From positions 1-64,000 of the forward strand of contig CAYJQC010000003.1 in assembly GCA_964372215.1 (NCBI GenBank): a stretch of DNA of 64,000 nucleotides, in the 5' to 3' direction. Every line of letters begins with the position of its first letter. Position 1 is the first letter of the stretch. Position numbers and translations under genes: made by a program. Below the pieces are notes generated by a model. The model was not told where the DNA came from and made no database searches. It saw nothing but the letters and a program-made list of their open reading frames with translations. Source of the DNA: DAIMFL01 sp964372215. Lineage in GTDB: Bacteria > Pseudomonadota > Alphaproteobacteria > Dongiales > Dongiaceae. This document shows positions 26,139 through 35,367 of this stretch, piece after piece.

Positions 26139-27101
26139 ATGGCCGACGCCATCGAGTTCCGGAACGTCAGCAAGCAGTTCGCGGGCAGCAAGATCGCCGT
26201 CGATCGGCTGACGTTCGGCGTGGCGGAGGGGACGATGATCGCGTTGGTCGGCCCTTCAGGATGCGGCAAGACGACCAGCCTCAAGATGATCAATCGCCTG
26301 ATCGAGCCGTCGGAGGGCGAGATCATGGTTGCCGGCCGCTCGATCACCAGCACGCCGCTGCTGGAGCTGCGCCGGTCGCTCGGCTACGTCATCCAGTATG
26401 TCGGGTTGTTTCCCCACATGACGGTGGCGGAGAACGTAGGCGCAGTTCCCAAGCTTCTGGGCTGGTCGAAGGCCAAGATTGCCGAGCGAGTTGACGAGCT
26501 GCTCGATCTCGTCGGCCTGCCGCCGCACGAGTACAGGACCCGCCGGCCGCGGGCGCTGAGCGGCGGACAGCAGCAGCGCGTAGGGGTCGCTCGCGCTCTA
26601 GCGGCAGATCCGCCCATTCTGCTGATGGACGAGCCCTTCGGCGCGCTCGATCCGATTACGCGCGCACGGCTTCAGGACGAGCTGAAGGACATCCAGCGCA
26701 AGCTTCACAAGACCATTGTCATCGTCACCCACGACATAGACGAGGCGGTGCGCCTAGCTGATAAGGTTGCCGTACTTCGGGCGGGGCGACTGGTCCAGCT
26801 TGATGCACCGTCGAGGCTCCTGGTTGCCCCGGCGGATTCATTCGTCGCCGATCTCCTGGGTCGTGACCGTCTGCTGAAGTATCTGCGGACGGTGCCGCTC
26901 AAGGCGCTTGCATCGCTGCCGGATGCGCAGCCGATCGAAGGGCCGAGGCTGAGTGAGACCAGCTCGCTCGAGGAGGTTCTGCTGACCATGCTCGCCGCGG
27001 GCGCATCGAGTGCAACCGCATTGGCGCCGGACGGCGAGGTCGTAGGCACGGTGACCGCGGCCAGAATCGTGACATCGGCCGTCTCGGCCGCTCCGCGATG
27101 A
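26139..27101 (+). CDS. Quaternary amine ABC transporter ATPase
   Basis: The 320-residue nucleotide-binding protein has Walker A GPSGCGKTTSLKM (near 38), the Q loop YVIQYVGLFPHMTV, signature LSGGQQQRVGVARAL, Walker B ILLMDEPFGALD and the H loop VIVTHDIDEA. The region after residue 240 is a shortened regulatory extension with only one weak CBS-like repeat, shorter than the two CBS domains of classic OpuCA. It completes the four-gene importer. It is followed by insertion-sequence debris, so anything once downstream in the operon may have been lost. Confidence 0.92.
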   Translation: MADAIEFRNVSKQFAGSKIAVDRLTFGVAEGTMIALVGPSGCGKTTSLKMINRLIEPSEGEIMVAGRSITSTPLLELRRSLGYVIQYVGLFPHMTVAENVGAVPKLLGWSKAKIAERVDELLDLVGLPPHEYRTRRPRALSGGQQQRVGVARALAADPPILLMDEPFGALDPITRARLQDELKDIQRKLHKTIVIVTHDIDEAVRLADKVAVLRAGRLVQLDAPSRLLVAPADSFVADLLGRDRLLKYLRTVPLKALASLPDAQPIEGPRLSETSSLEEVLLTMLAAGASSATALAPDGEVVGTVTAARIVTSAVSAAPR

Positions 27102-27175
27102 CTCGGCAAAGCCGGAGAAACGCCGCCGAACGACTTCAAGCCACGTGAAGACGGAAGCATGGCCTGCTGCCGGTT

Positions 27176-27690
27176 TGGTGGACACCGAGATTGGGTGTTT
27201 GGAAACCAGAGGTGAACCATGCACTGGAGTGCGCCCCTGGGGGTGGAGGGGTCGGGATTGAGGATTTGACCGGGTTGGCCGGGCTTTCGGAGAATGACGG
27301 CCCATGGCAAGACACCGTTCCCACAGCATCGAGTTCAAGCGGCAGGTCGCGCAGGAGTTTCTCGCCGGCGAGACGCTGCACGGCTTGGCCAAGCGTCACG
27401 GAATTTAGCGCAATCTAGTCCGCGTCTGGATCCTGAAATACGAGGCCGGCGCCTTCGACGACGACGCGATGGCGGCCGACTTGGCCCAGGAATACGAGGC
27501 CCGGATCGCTGCACTCGAGCGGCCGGTCGGCAAGCAGGCCTGGGATCTCGAGTTCCCAAGGGGAGCTGTGAAAAGCGCGGCGCGGCCGCGAAGCGGACCT
27601 ACATCCGCCATCACCGGCCCCGCGGCATGTTCGTCGCCCAGGGATGCCGGCTGATGGGTATCGCACGCGTGTATTGCAGATCTCTTTGAT
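27176..27690 (+). mobile_element. IS3-family remnant, plus-strand
   Basis: From 27304 the frame reads ARHRSHSIEFKRQVAQEFLAGETLHGLAKRHGI, then a TAG stop (27406-27408), then RVWILKYEAGAFDDDAMAADLAQEYEARIAALERPVGKQA. This is ORF-A of an IS3-type transposase with an in-frame stop. A short ORF-B start follows in a shifted frame (MFVAQGCRLMGIARVYC). A TGGTGGACACC-like end lies near 27176. The element stops where the opposite-strand remnant begins. Confidence 0.75.
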
Positions 27691-28180
27691 GCGCAGCTCA
27701 AGATCGGCACGACCGGGGCGACGGGATCTGTAGTGGCAGGTGGAGGTGTCGAGCAGGACTACACGGCCGGCCCGCCGGATCGACACACCCCACGCCCCGC
27801 ACACACCGTCCACCAGCTTGCGCTTCCGGACAGGCCTTAAAGTTTTCGGCGCAGAACGTCCTGCAACATCTCCATGTCGAAGGCCAGATCGGCCACCACC
27901 CGGCGCAGCTTCGCGTTCTCGTCCTCGAGCTGCTTCAGCCGCCGCATCTTGCTCGGCAGCAGGCCATCGCATATTTTCTTCCAATTGAAACAAGTTGCCT
28001 GGCTGATCCCGGCCTTCCGGCAGGCTTCCGCCACCGGCATGCCATCAGCCGCCTGCCTCAGGGTGAACCTCTTTGGGCGTCCGAAGAGTTCGATGCCTGC
28101 ATCGCCTTCCGCCCCTCCCAGCCCAGGATGCCGCGCGGAAAACTTCAACCCAAAACGATCCCGTTTTGACGGCTCAGACC
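27660..28180 (-). mobile_element. IS3-family remnant, minus-strand
   Basis: ORF-A survives as FGRPKRFTLRQAADGMPVAEACRKAGISQATCFNWKK with the leucine-zipper-like RRLKQLEDENAKLRRVVADLAFDMEMLQDVLRRKL* ending at 27837. The early ORF-B part (RKRKLVDGVCGAWGVSIRRAGRV; HYRSRRPGRADLELRIKEICNTRVRY) follows in another frame and breaks at about 27660. The right end, near 28180, reads TGAGCCGTCAAAACGGG. The catalytic DDE part is missing. This and the plus-strand remnant abut in opposite orientations. Confidence 0.75.
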
Positions 28181-28221
28181 ATCCCTCGAGCTTGCCCCGC
28201 CCGGCGTCGCGCCGATTGACA

Positions 28222-29730
28222 CTATGAGGCTCTGCGGCGGCTGCGACGCTCCCTCTTCGCCATGCCGTGCTGCGATTTCCAGTGGTCCGGTGCGATCGAC
28301 TCGCCGGCGACCAGACCGTCGAGGCCGGCCCGGACCCGCCGATCGACCTCCGGCGCCAGCGCGCCCGGATTGGGCTGGCACAGCGCCGCCTTGGCCAAGT
28401 TCAGCGCCCGGGCATGCGCATCGAGCCGTCCCTGCTGGTGCCATACCTCGCGCCGCTCGCGGTCGGCGACTTCGGGCAGGAAGGCGCCCGACTTCATCAG
28501 CGCCAGGGTCTGCTCGTTACCGACATACATTCCCCCCGGCCCCGCCGCGCGGATCTCCTCGAGGCAGGTTGACAGATCCCCGAGCGAGAGGTTCTGGCGA
28601 AACCGCTTGATCATCAGGGCGATCTCGTTGTCGATCACCAGCTGGCCGAAGTCGAACGCCATGAGCGCCTCCAGAAGCCCGCCCATGACGACGAAATCAA
28701 TGCCCGCCGCCGCCGCCAAGGTCGGCGCCATTGCCTTCTCGTAGCCCGCCTGAGCGTCGCTCGTCTTGGCATTGGTCAGGCCGAGATAGGAGCCGCACGG
28801 CACGCCGTAGAAGCGCGCCATTTGCGTGACCGCCATTGCCATGATGCCGGTTTCGACCGCGCCGGCCGCGTAGGCCCCGGTCCGCATGTCGCCGACGACG
28901 GGCAGGAAGTTGTAGATCAGCGGGGTGCCGGCCTTGGACATCTGGGCCAGCACCGCGGTCGCCAGCCATTCGGCATTGATCTGGGCCAGCATGCCGAGCA
29001 TCTGCATTGGCGCGCTGATGCCGCCGATCGGCGCGATCGTCCCGTAGGCCGGCAGCCCCTGCTCGGCGTAGAACATCAGCATCTCGGTCGAGTCGAAATC
29101 CATGGTCAGCGGCGAGACGATGGAGCAGTAGCCGAAGGTGATGAACGGGCGCGCCCGGAAAGCCTGCTCGCTGCCGGCGATCAGCTCGCCCAGCTCGATC
29201 ACCTGTCGCGCCTCGCGGAGATCGTTGACCGAGGTGCGGACCGGCTTGAGGCAGTTCTTGAGGGCGGAATAGAAGCGCGACAGGCTGAACTGGTCCTCGG
29301 GCGCATCGTCGGCCAGGACCGACACGGAGAAGACGTCGATGCCGTCGAGCCCGTTCACCAGGTGGCCGATGCGGGCGATGTCGTCCGAGCGTGCCCGCCG
29401 CTCCTCGCCGCTGTCGGGATCGAGCAGGTTCGGCGCGGAGCTGGCGGTGGCGACGACGAGGGCGTCGTTCGGAATGGTCCGCGAGTACGCCTCTGCGCGC
29501 CCGTTAAAGGTGAATCTCGGCGGAATCGACGCCCGCAGCTCCTCCACGACGCGGCGGGGGATCTTCACGATCTGCGTGTCGCCGTCGACGCGGCAGCCGA
29601 ACCGGCGAAAGCGCTCGCGGGCCTTTTCATTGCGGATCAGGAGGCCGACCTGCTCGAGAATCTCCAATGAGACCTCGTGAACCTGTCCGATCTGCTCGCT
29701 GGTCAGCAGCTCGGCATACCGCGCGATCAT
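28222..29730 (-). CDS. MttB-superfamily methyltransferase (non-pyrrolysine), copy 2
   Basis: A 502-residue second MttB homologue, with EILEQVGLLIRNEKARERFRRFG, the conserved SPLTMDFDSTEMLMFYAEQGLPAYGTIAPIGG block, GAVETGIMAMAVTQMARFYGVPC and GLLEALMAFDFGQLVIDNEIALMIKRF. No amber codon interrupts it. It is clearly diverged from copy 1 rather than a recent duplicate. It faces the IS3 debris at its 3' end. The C-terminal tail after DHWKSQHGMAKRERRSRRRAS is basic. Methyl transfer from a quaternary or tertiary amine to a corrinoid protein is inferred; no corrinoid protein gene is adjacent. Confidence 0.85.
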   Translation of the reverse strand: MIARYAELLTSEQIGQVHEVSLEILEQVGLLIRNEKARERFRRFGCRVDGDTQIVKIPRRVVEELRASIPPRFTFNGRAEAYSRTIPNDALVVATASSAPNLLDPDSGEERRARSDDIARIGHLVNGLDGIDVFSVSVLADDAPEDQFSLSRFYSALKNCLKPVRTSVNDLREARQVIELGELIAGSEQAFRARPFITFGYCSIVSPLTMDFDSTEMLMFYAEQGLPAYGTIAPIGGISAPMQMLGMLAQINAEWLATAVLAQMSKAGTPLIYNFLPVVGDMRTGAYAAGAVETGIMAMAVTQMARFYGVPCGSYLGLTNAKTSDAQAGYEKAMAPTLAAAAGIDFVVMGGLLEALMAFDFGQLVIDNEIALMIKRFRQNLSLGDLSTCLEEIRAAGPGGMYVGNEQTLALMKSGAFLPEVADRERREVWHQQGRLDAHARALNLAKAALCQPNPGALAPEVDRRVRAGLDGLVAGESIAPDHWKSQHGMAKRERRSRRRAS

Positions 29731-29845
29731 GCGAGAGCTCCCTTTGCATTCTCCGGCCCCGTCGATCGGGACCTGGTGCGGCCAGGAGACAGGGTCGGCC
29801 GGTCGCGCTCAAGTTCGCGGTGCTAAACCAGGAGTTTAGGCTTGC

Positions 29846-30790
29846 TTAACGATCATCGAGCAGCCGCGGCAGTTCGGCGCGGCTGCGGGACGCTTCGCGC
29901 AGCAGCCAGTTCTTGAAGGCCAGCGCTTTCCGCGGCGGCGCCGGAGACGCGTGATAGAGCAGCCAGTAACCGCCGGTGGCCGGGAGGCGCAGTTCGAAGG
30001 GCGCGATGAGGCGTCGCGCTTCCAACTCGCGGGCGACCAGGGCGGAACGGCCGAGCGCGATGCCCTTTCCCTCGATGGCGGCCTGGATCGCCATGATCGA
30101 CTGGTCGAAGACGATGCGCCGCTCGGTCCAGTCGAACCGGGCGCCCGCCGCCTGCAGCCACTCGCGCCAGCCTTCGCGGTACCCGGGAACGTCGAGCACG
30201 TCGTGGTCGGCGATGTCCTCTGGCCGCCGGACAGGCTTCTTGCCCGCCAAAAGTCCGGGGCCGCAGACCGGAAAGACCTCTTCGTGCAGGAACAGCTCCG
30301 CCTGGATGTCCGACCAGGGCCCGTGCCCGTAGCGGATTTCGCAGTCCGAGCTGGTGCGGCCCGTCTCGATGGGGTCAGTGATGGCCGAGAGCTGGACGGT
30401 GATCTCGGGGTGGGCCTTGCGGAAGGAATCCAGCCGGTGGACCAACCACTGGCTGGCGAAGGAGGTCGGCACCCGCACCCTGAGCACGGTGCGGCCGCGC
30501 CCCGGCTGCGCGTCGGCGAAGGCCTCGTGCAACAGGACAAAGGCCGTCGACAGCTTCGGCAGCACGATCAGCCCGACATCGGTCAGGCGAAGCGTGCCCG
30601 CCCGCCGGACGAAGAGCCGGCGCTTGAGCAGATCCTCCAGGTGCTTGATCTGCTGACTGACCGCCGAGGGCGTGACCCCGAGCTCTTCCGCCGCCCGGGC
30701 CATGCTCAGGTGCCGGGCCGTCGCCTCGAAGGCGCGCAGCCACGTCAGCGGCGGCAGAACGGAGTCCCTGTCGGACACGGGATCGCGCAT
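29846..30790 (-). CDS. LysR-type regulator (GcvA-like)
   Basis: About 314 residues with the LysR N-terminal winged helix LPPLTWLRAFEATARHLSMARAAEELGVTPSAVSQQIKHLEDLLKRRLF and a C-terminal effector domain typical of GcvA. GcvA proteins sense glycine or related amines. I chose the ATG at 30790; a much longer frame upstream overlaps the divergent oxidoreductase and is not real. It is divergent from the dimethylglycine-dehydrogenase-like gene across 120 bases and probably controls it, and perhaps the MttB gene downstream. Confidence 0.9.
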   Translation of the reverse strand: MRDPVSDRDSVLPPLTWLRAFEATARHLSMARAAEELGVTPSAVSQQIKHLEDLLKRRLFVRRAGTLRLTDVGLIVLPKLSTAFVLLHEAFADAQPGRGRTVLRVRVPTSFASQWLVHRLDSFRKAHPEITVQLSAITDPIETGRTSSDCEIRYGHGPWSDIQAELFLHEEVFPVCGPGLLAGKKPVRRPEDIADHDVLDVPGYREGWREWLQAAGARFDWTERRIVFDQSIMAIQAAIEGKGIALGRSALVARELEARRLIAPFELRLPATGGYWLLYHASPAPPRKALAFKNWLLREASRSRAELPRLLDDR

Positions 30791-30910
30791 TAGCTGGACT
30801 AAAGATGCGTCAACGTAATCTTGTTTGCCAGCCGCGGCAACACGCTTGAAGAATGAGCCGCCGCGCCGAAGCCGTCTGGATCGGGCGCCGCCCAAGGACG
30901 AGAACCGCCC

Positions 30911-33334
30911 ATGCAGGCTTCCCTTCCGAACCACGCCCGAATCGTCGTCATCGGCGGCGGTGCCATCGGCTGCAGCATCGCCTACCACCTGGCGAAGGCG
31001 GGCGAGCGGGACGTTCTCCTGCTGGAGAAGGCCCGCCTCACGCACGGGGCGACGTGGCACGCCGCGGGTCTCGTCGGCCAGCTGCGCAGCACGAGCAACC
31101 TGACGCGCATGATGAACTACAGCGCGACCCTGTTCGAGCAGATCGGTGCCGAGACCGATCAGGATGTCGGCTGGCACGCGGTCGGCAGCCTGCGGATCGC
31201 GTCGTCGCCGGCGCGCTGGGAGGAACTGAAGCGGGCGGCGACGACGGCAAAGGCGCTGAATTTCGAGCTCCATCTGGTTGGGCCGCAGGAGCTGAAGCGG
31301 TTGTACCCGATCGCCGCGCTCGACGGCGTCGTCGGCGCCGCCTTCATTCCGAAGGACGGCTATGTGGATCCCTATGGGCTGACCCAGGCCTACGCCAAGG
31401 GGGCAAGGCGGGGCGGCGTGACCATCGCCGAGGAGATCGCCGTCACCGGCCTGGTCCGGCGCGACGGGCGCATCGTGCAGGTGCGGACCACGCATGGCGA
31501 CGTCGCTTGTGAGATCGTCGTCAATGCCGCCGGCCTGTGGGGGCGCCAGGTCGGAGAATTGGCCGGGGTGGAGCTGCCGGTCACGGTCGTCGAACACCAG
31601 TATCTGGTAACGGAGAAGACATCGCGGATCCCGGATCACCTGCCGACGATGCGCGACCCCGACTCGGCATTCTACGCGAAGCCGGAGCCCGGCGCGCTCG
31701 CGATCGGCGGCTGGGAGCGCAGGACCGAGCTCGCCTGCGGCACCGGCATCCTGCCGCCTTCGTTCGGACAGGAGCTCTTCGAGGCCCGGTTCGACCGTCT
31801 CGAGGAGATCACCGGACCGGCCTGCAAGCGGCTGCCGCTGCTCGACGAGGTCGGAATCCGCACCGTCATCAACGGCCCGATTCCGATCTCACCCGACGGC
31901 GAACCAGTCATGGGCCCGGTTCCCGGCCTGCGCAATCTCTACGTGGCCGTCGGTTTCACCTCGGGCATCGCGGCGTCGGGCGGCGCCGGACGGGCGATGG
32001 CGGAGTGGATCCTCGAGGGGCGGCCGAGCCACGACCTCTGGCCGTTCGACTTGCGCCGGTTCGGCCGGCACCACGCGGGCCCCGGCTATCTCCAGGCTGC
32101 GGCGATCGACAGCTACGCGCGGTACTACACCATCGCCTGGCCGGGCGAGGAGCCCACGGTGGCGCGTGGCGGCCGGCGCAGCCCGCTCCACGCGCGGCTG
32201 CGCGCGAAGGGCGCCGAGTACGGGACGAAGTTCGGGTGGGAGCGGCCGAACTTCTACCGCCGGCCCGACACACCACCGATCGACGAGCGGTCGTTCCGGA
32301 GATCGGACCGATACGCCGCCAGCCGCTTCGAACATCAAGCGATCCGAACCGGCGTCGCCATGATCGACCAGTCGTCCTTCGCGAAGTTCCTGATCTCCGG
32401 ACCGGGCGCAGCCCCGGCGCTGCAACGGCTCGCGGTCGCGGATGTCGACCGCGCGCCCGGCGCCGCTGTCTATACCCAGCTCTGCAACGCGCGCGGCGGG
32501 ATCGAGGCCGACCTGACCATCATGCGGCTCGCCGATGACCGCTACTATGCCGTCACCGGCAGCGCCTTCGGGGTCCGGGACGGGTGGTGGATCACGTCGC
32601 ATCTGCCGGACGACGGCAGCGTGTCGTTGGCCGACGTCACCTCGTCGCGCGCCGTCATCAATCTCTGCGGCCCGAAATCGCGCGAGGTTCTCGCACGGGC
32701 GAGCGAGGCGGACGTCGGCGACGCCGCCTTTCCGTACATGACCTGTCGCGAGATCTTCATCGGCTATGCGCCGGTGCTGGCGATCCGGCTGACCTATGTC
32801 GGAGAGCTCGGCTGGGAGCTGCACATCCCAACCGAGTACGCCGAGCATGTCTACGAGCGGCTCGATGAGGCCGGCTGCGATCTCGGGATCATTGACGCCG
32901 GCTATCAGGCGATCGACAGTCTGCGGCTGGAGAAGCGGTATCTCTACTGGGGTGCCGACATCAATCCGGATACGACGCCGATCGAGGCGGGGCTGGGCTT
33001 CTGCGTGTCCTTCGGCAAGGGCGATTTCATCGGCCGCGATGCCTTGTGCCGGATCAAGGAACGGGGACCGCAGACGCGGCTCGTGTGCCTCGGGCTCGAG
33101 AAACCGCTGTCGGTCTTCGGTGCCGAGGCGATTCTGCAGGCGGGCCGCGTGGTCGGCATCACCACGAGCGGCAATTTCTGCCACACGATCGGCAAGAGCC
33201 TCGTGCTCGGCTACGTGCCGGCCGAGCTGGCGGCGGCCGACGACTTCGCCGTCGAGGCATTCGGAGAGACCTCGCCGGCAACCCGGATCGACGGAGCAGC
33301 CTACGATCCGCGGCGCGAAAGGATTCTGCGGTGA
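30911..33334 (+). CDS. FAD-dependent oxidoreductase/GcvT fusion (dimethylglycine dehydrogenase-like)
   Basis: This 807-residue flavoprotein resembles dimethylglycine and sarcosine dehydrogenases. The N-terminal DAO domain starts with the Rossmann motif RIVVIGGGAIGCSIAYHLAKAGERDVLLLEKARLTHGATWHAAG, which includes the His-containing region typical of covalent FAD in this group. The C-terminal half (from about residue 420) is a GcvT-type folate-binding domain (ARGGIEADLTIMRLADDRYYAVTGSAF; VGELGWELHIP; GYQAIDSLRLEKRYLYWGADI) that would take the methylene group to tetrahydrofolate. Electrons probably go to ETF, encoded about 15 kb away. AAGGACGAG precedes the start. The exact N-methyl substrate is unknown. 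Confidence 0.88.
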   Translation: MQASLPNHARIVVIGGGAIGCSIAYHLAKAGERDVLLLEKARLTHGATWHAAGLVGQLRSTSNLTRMMNYSATLFEQIGAETDQDVGWHAVGSLRIASSPARWEELKRAATTAKALNFELHLVGPQELKRLYPIAALDGVVGAAFIPKDGYVDPYGLTQAYAKGARRGGVTIAEEIAVTGLVRRDGRIVQVRTTHGDVACEIVVNAAGLWGRQVGELAGVELPVTVVEHQYLVTEKTSRIPDHLPTMRDPDSAFYAKPEPGALAIGGWERRTELACGTGILPPSFGQELFEARFDRLEEITGPACKRLPLLDEVGIRTVINGPIPISPDGEPVMGPVPGLRNLYVAVGFTSGIAASGGAGRAMAEWILEGRPSHDLWPFDLRRFGRHHAGPGYLQAAAIDSYARYYTIAWPGEEPTVARGGRRSPLHARLRAKGAEYGTKFGWERPNFYRRPDTPPIDERSFRRSDRYAASRFEHQAIRTGVAMIDQSSFAKFLISGPGAAPALQRLAVADVDRAPGAAVYTQLCNARGGIEADLTIMRLADDRYYAVTGSAFGVRDGWWITSHLPDDGSVSLADVTSSRAVINLCGPKSREVLARASEADVGDAAFPYMTCREIFIGYAPVLAIRLTYVGELGWELHIPTEYAEHVYERLDEAGCDLGIIDAGYQAIDSLRLEKRYLYWGADINPDTTPIEAGLGFCVSFGKGDFIGRDALCRIKERGPQTRLVCLGLEKPLSVFGAEAILQAGRVVGITTSGNFCHTIGKSLVLGYVPAELAAADDFAVEAFGETSPATRIDGAAYDPRRERILR

Positions 33335-33410
33335 GCAGCGGCCAAAGAAGTCCGCGACAGGGCGCAACGCCGGCGAGCCACCCCGCGTTATCTACGGCTC
33401 GCTGAACCGC

Positions 33411-33430
33411 GGCTTCTCCATGGAGAAGCC
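33411..33430. promoter_or_regulatory. Perfect 20-bp palindrome
   Basis: GGCTTCTCCATGGAGAAGCC is a perfect inverted repeat without a loop, 76 bases after the oxidoreductase stop and just before the IS21 remnant. It may be an operator, part of a mobile-element end or a chance palindrome. It has no T-run and is a poor terminator. Confidence 0.4.
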
Positions 33431-33462
33431 TCCGCCACAGCGGCCGGCTTCTGCTCCGGCGT

Positions 33463-33601
33463 TGACAATCGCGCCTTCGGCGAATGGCCCAGCGTGTTCG
33501 GCGACGCCGAGATGACCACGGCGCTGCTCGACCGGCTCACCCATCACGGCGAGGTCATCGAGACCGGCAGCGACCGCTGGCGCTTCGGGAACCGCGCCTG
33601 A
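33463..33601 (+). pseudogene. IS21-family istB 3' remnant
   Basis: The frame reads FGEWPSVFGDAEMTTALLDRLTHHGEVIETGSDRWRFGNRA and then TGA. This is the C terminus of an IstB-type transposition helper ATPase. The Walker motifs and the istA gene are absent. It lies in the 650-base stretch between the oxidoreductase and the first substrate-binding protein, which otherwise contains only the palindrome above. Confidence 0.8.
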
Positions 33602-33984
33602 CCCCACCCTCGAGGGGCGCCCTCCAGATCGGGGGTCGAAGCTCGGCGCCGACTGGCATTGCTCGACGATGCCTTCGATCGTCGCTGCCGCGACAAGGGG
33701 GATGGCCCGGGAGTCGGCCCGCGGCCGAATCCGAGGAATCGCCCGTGGGGCGGAGCTGCCCAAAGGGAGACCGGGCACGACATCCGGCGTTACTGTGCCC
33801 GAAAGTACGTATTGCCTAGATCACCTCGCCCGTGCTTGAAATGAGCCGCCTCGCGGCCAGTCCCTCCGAGGAACCACGCGCAGTGTTGTTGTCGATGCTG
33901 CGGTGCGATTCGCTTCGAACTACTCGGGACGTGAAACGTCCGCACGACTGGCCAGGAACGGTTGGGCTGTTTCGGCAACAGGAC

Positions 33985-35313
33985 ATGACCAGAGACTTCG
34001 GGTTCGCGGTACCATTCTCGCTGAATGCGTCGATGCCCCGATATCGGGTCGATGCAAACGATACCGTGCGCGTGGGCTTCATCGGGCCGCTGACGGGCGA
34101 CGTGTCGGCCTGGGGCCTGCCGGGCCGGAACGGTTGCCTGATATGGATTTCAGAGGTCAATGCACAGGGTGGGATCAGGGTCGACGATCATTACTTCAAG
34201 GTCGAGTTGATATCCTTCGATGACGAATACGATCCCGCGCGCGCCCGAGTCGGTGCAAAAAAGTTGATCCTGGAAGACAACGTCAAGTTCATCATGATGC
34301 TGGGCGGCGACACGTTTCCCGCTGTTGCCGAGTTCGCCAACCAGCACAAAATGCTCACCTCTACGCTGTTGCCCAGCGACCTGTCGCCGGACACGCCCTA
34401 CACCATCGCGCCATGCGAAGTTCACCCGATCTACAACGTGACGGGTGTCGAGTGGCTACGCGAGAACCGGCCGGAGTTGAAGCGGGTGGCGCTGTGTGCA
34501 CAGGACGATTCGCTCGGCCTGCCCTCCCTTGCAACTTACCGGGCGGCATTTGAGGTGGCCGGGATCGATCTCGTGCGCGAAGTGCTCTTTCCCGGTACGA
34601 CCAGCGACGTCGCGCCCATCGTCGCCGACATGCTGGCCGCAAATCCGGACATCCTGTGCTGGGATACCGCCTACGAACCGTTCGTCCGGGCATTGACCGA
34701 GCAGGCATATCGGCAGGGATTTCAGGGGCAGATCATTTCTTGCACGTGCGACGACTATCGCGAGTTGGTGCAAAGCACGAGCTCCGAGTTCATGGAAGGG
34801 TTCATCTTCCAGTTTCCGGACTTCGACGATCCCATGCTCAATGTGCCTCAGGTCAATTTTTCCAGGCCCAACGAATTCTACCAGACATTCAACGACCGCT
34901 ACCCCGGATCGTGGAGCGCGGTTTCCTGGGAGTATGCGTCGATTCTCGATCTCTGGCGTTCGGCCGTCGAGATGTCGGGGAATTTCGAGCCGCGCTCGGT
35001 TCTGGCCGCGATGAAAGCCGGCGGAATGGGCAAGCATGCATTTGGCGAGGCCAGATGGTGGGGCAAGGAGTTGTTCGGAATCGACAACGCCTTGGTCGGC
35101 AACTGGCCGGTGGTTGTCATCCGCAATGGGAAAGCCAGGATCGCGGGATATCGCTCCATCCCCGAATGGTGGGACAAGCACGGTTCCGTCCTGCTCAGGC
35201 ATATGCGAAGCCTGAACCAAATGTGGGATCAACGGGTCGAATCGATGGTCGTATCCGGCCGGCGTCCCGCGGCCGGAGCGACGATGACCAAGGACCGCTT
35301 TCGCACGACATGA
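33985..35313 (+). CDS. Amide/urea-type ABC substrate-binding protein without clear signal peptide
   Basis: About 442 residues of the periplasmic binding protein type 1 (Leu/Ile/Val, amide-urea) fold. It is a close paralogue of the protein at 36620-37924: shared segments include VRVGFIGPLTGDVSAWGLPGRNGCLIWISE, TSTLLPSDLSPDTPYTIAPCEVHPIYNVTGVEWL and WWGKELFGIDNALVGNWPVVVIR. Unlike the paralogue, no Tat or Sec leader is visible. The region before VRVGF is polar (MTRDFGFAVPFSLNASMPRY), and an upstream start at 33832 adds only more polar sequence. The adjoining IS21 remnant suggests its 5' end was replaced. It may be cytoplasmic and non-functional in uptake, or act as a sensor. Confidence 0.8.
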   Translation: MTRDFGFAVPFSLNASMPRYRVDANDTVRVGFIGPLTGDVSAWGLPGRNGCLIWISEVNAQGGIRVDDHYFKVELISFDDEYDPARARVGAKKLILEDNVKFIMMLGGDTFPAVAEFANQHKMLTSTLLPSDLSPDTPYTIAPCEVHPIYNVTGVEWLRENRPELKRVALCAQDDSLGLPSLATYRAAFEVAGIDLVREVLFPGTTSDVAPIVADMLAANPDILCWDTAYEPFVRALTEQAYRQGFQGQIISCTCDDYRELVQSTSSEFMEGFIFQFPDFDDPMLNVPQVNFSRPNEFYQTFNDRYPGSWSAVSWEYASILDLWRSAVEMSGNFEPRSVLAAMKAGGMGKHAFGEARWWGKELFGIDNALVGNWPVVVIRNGKARIAGYRSIPEWWDKHGSVLLRHMRSLNQMWDQRVESMVVSGRRPAAGATMTKDRFRTT

Positions 35314-35367
35314 GCGTCCCGTGAAGCATCGCGGGAGGTTGCTTGCGACGACGACCGGGCGGGCGGC

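Noticed and set aside
29846..31639. Long N-terminal extension of the LysR regulator
   Set aside because: The extra 280 residues are antisense to the flavoprotein gene. The conserved LysR start is at 30790.
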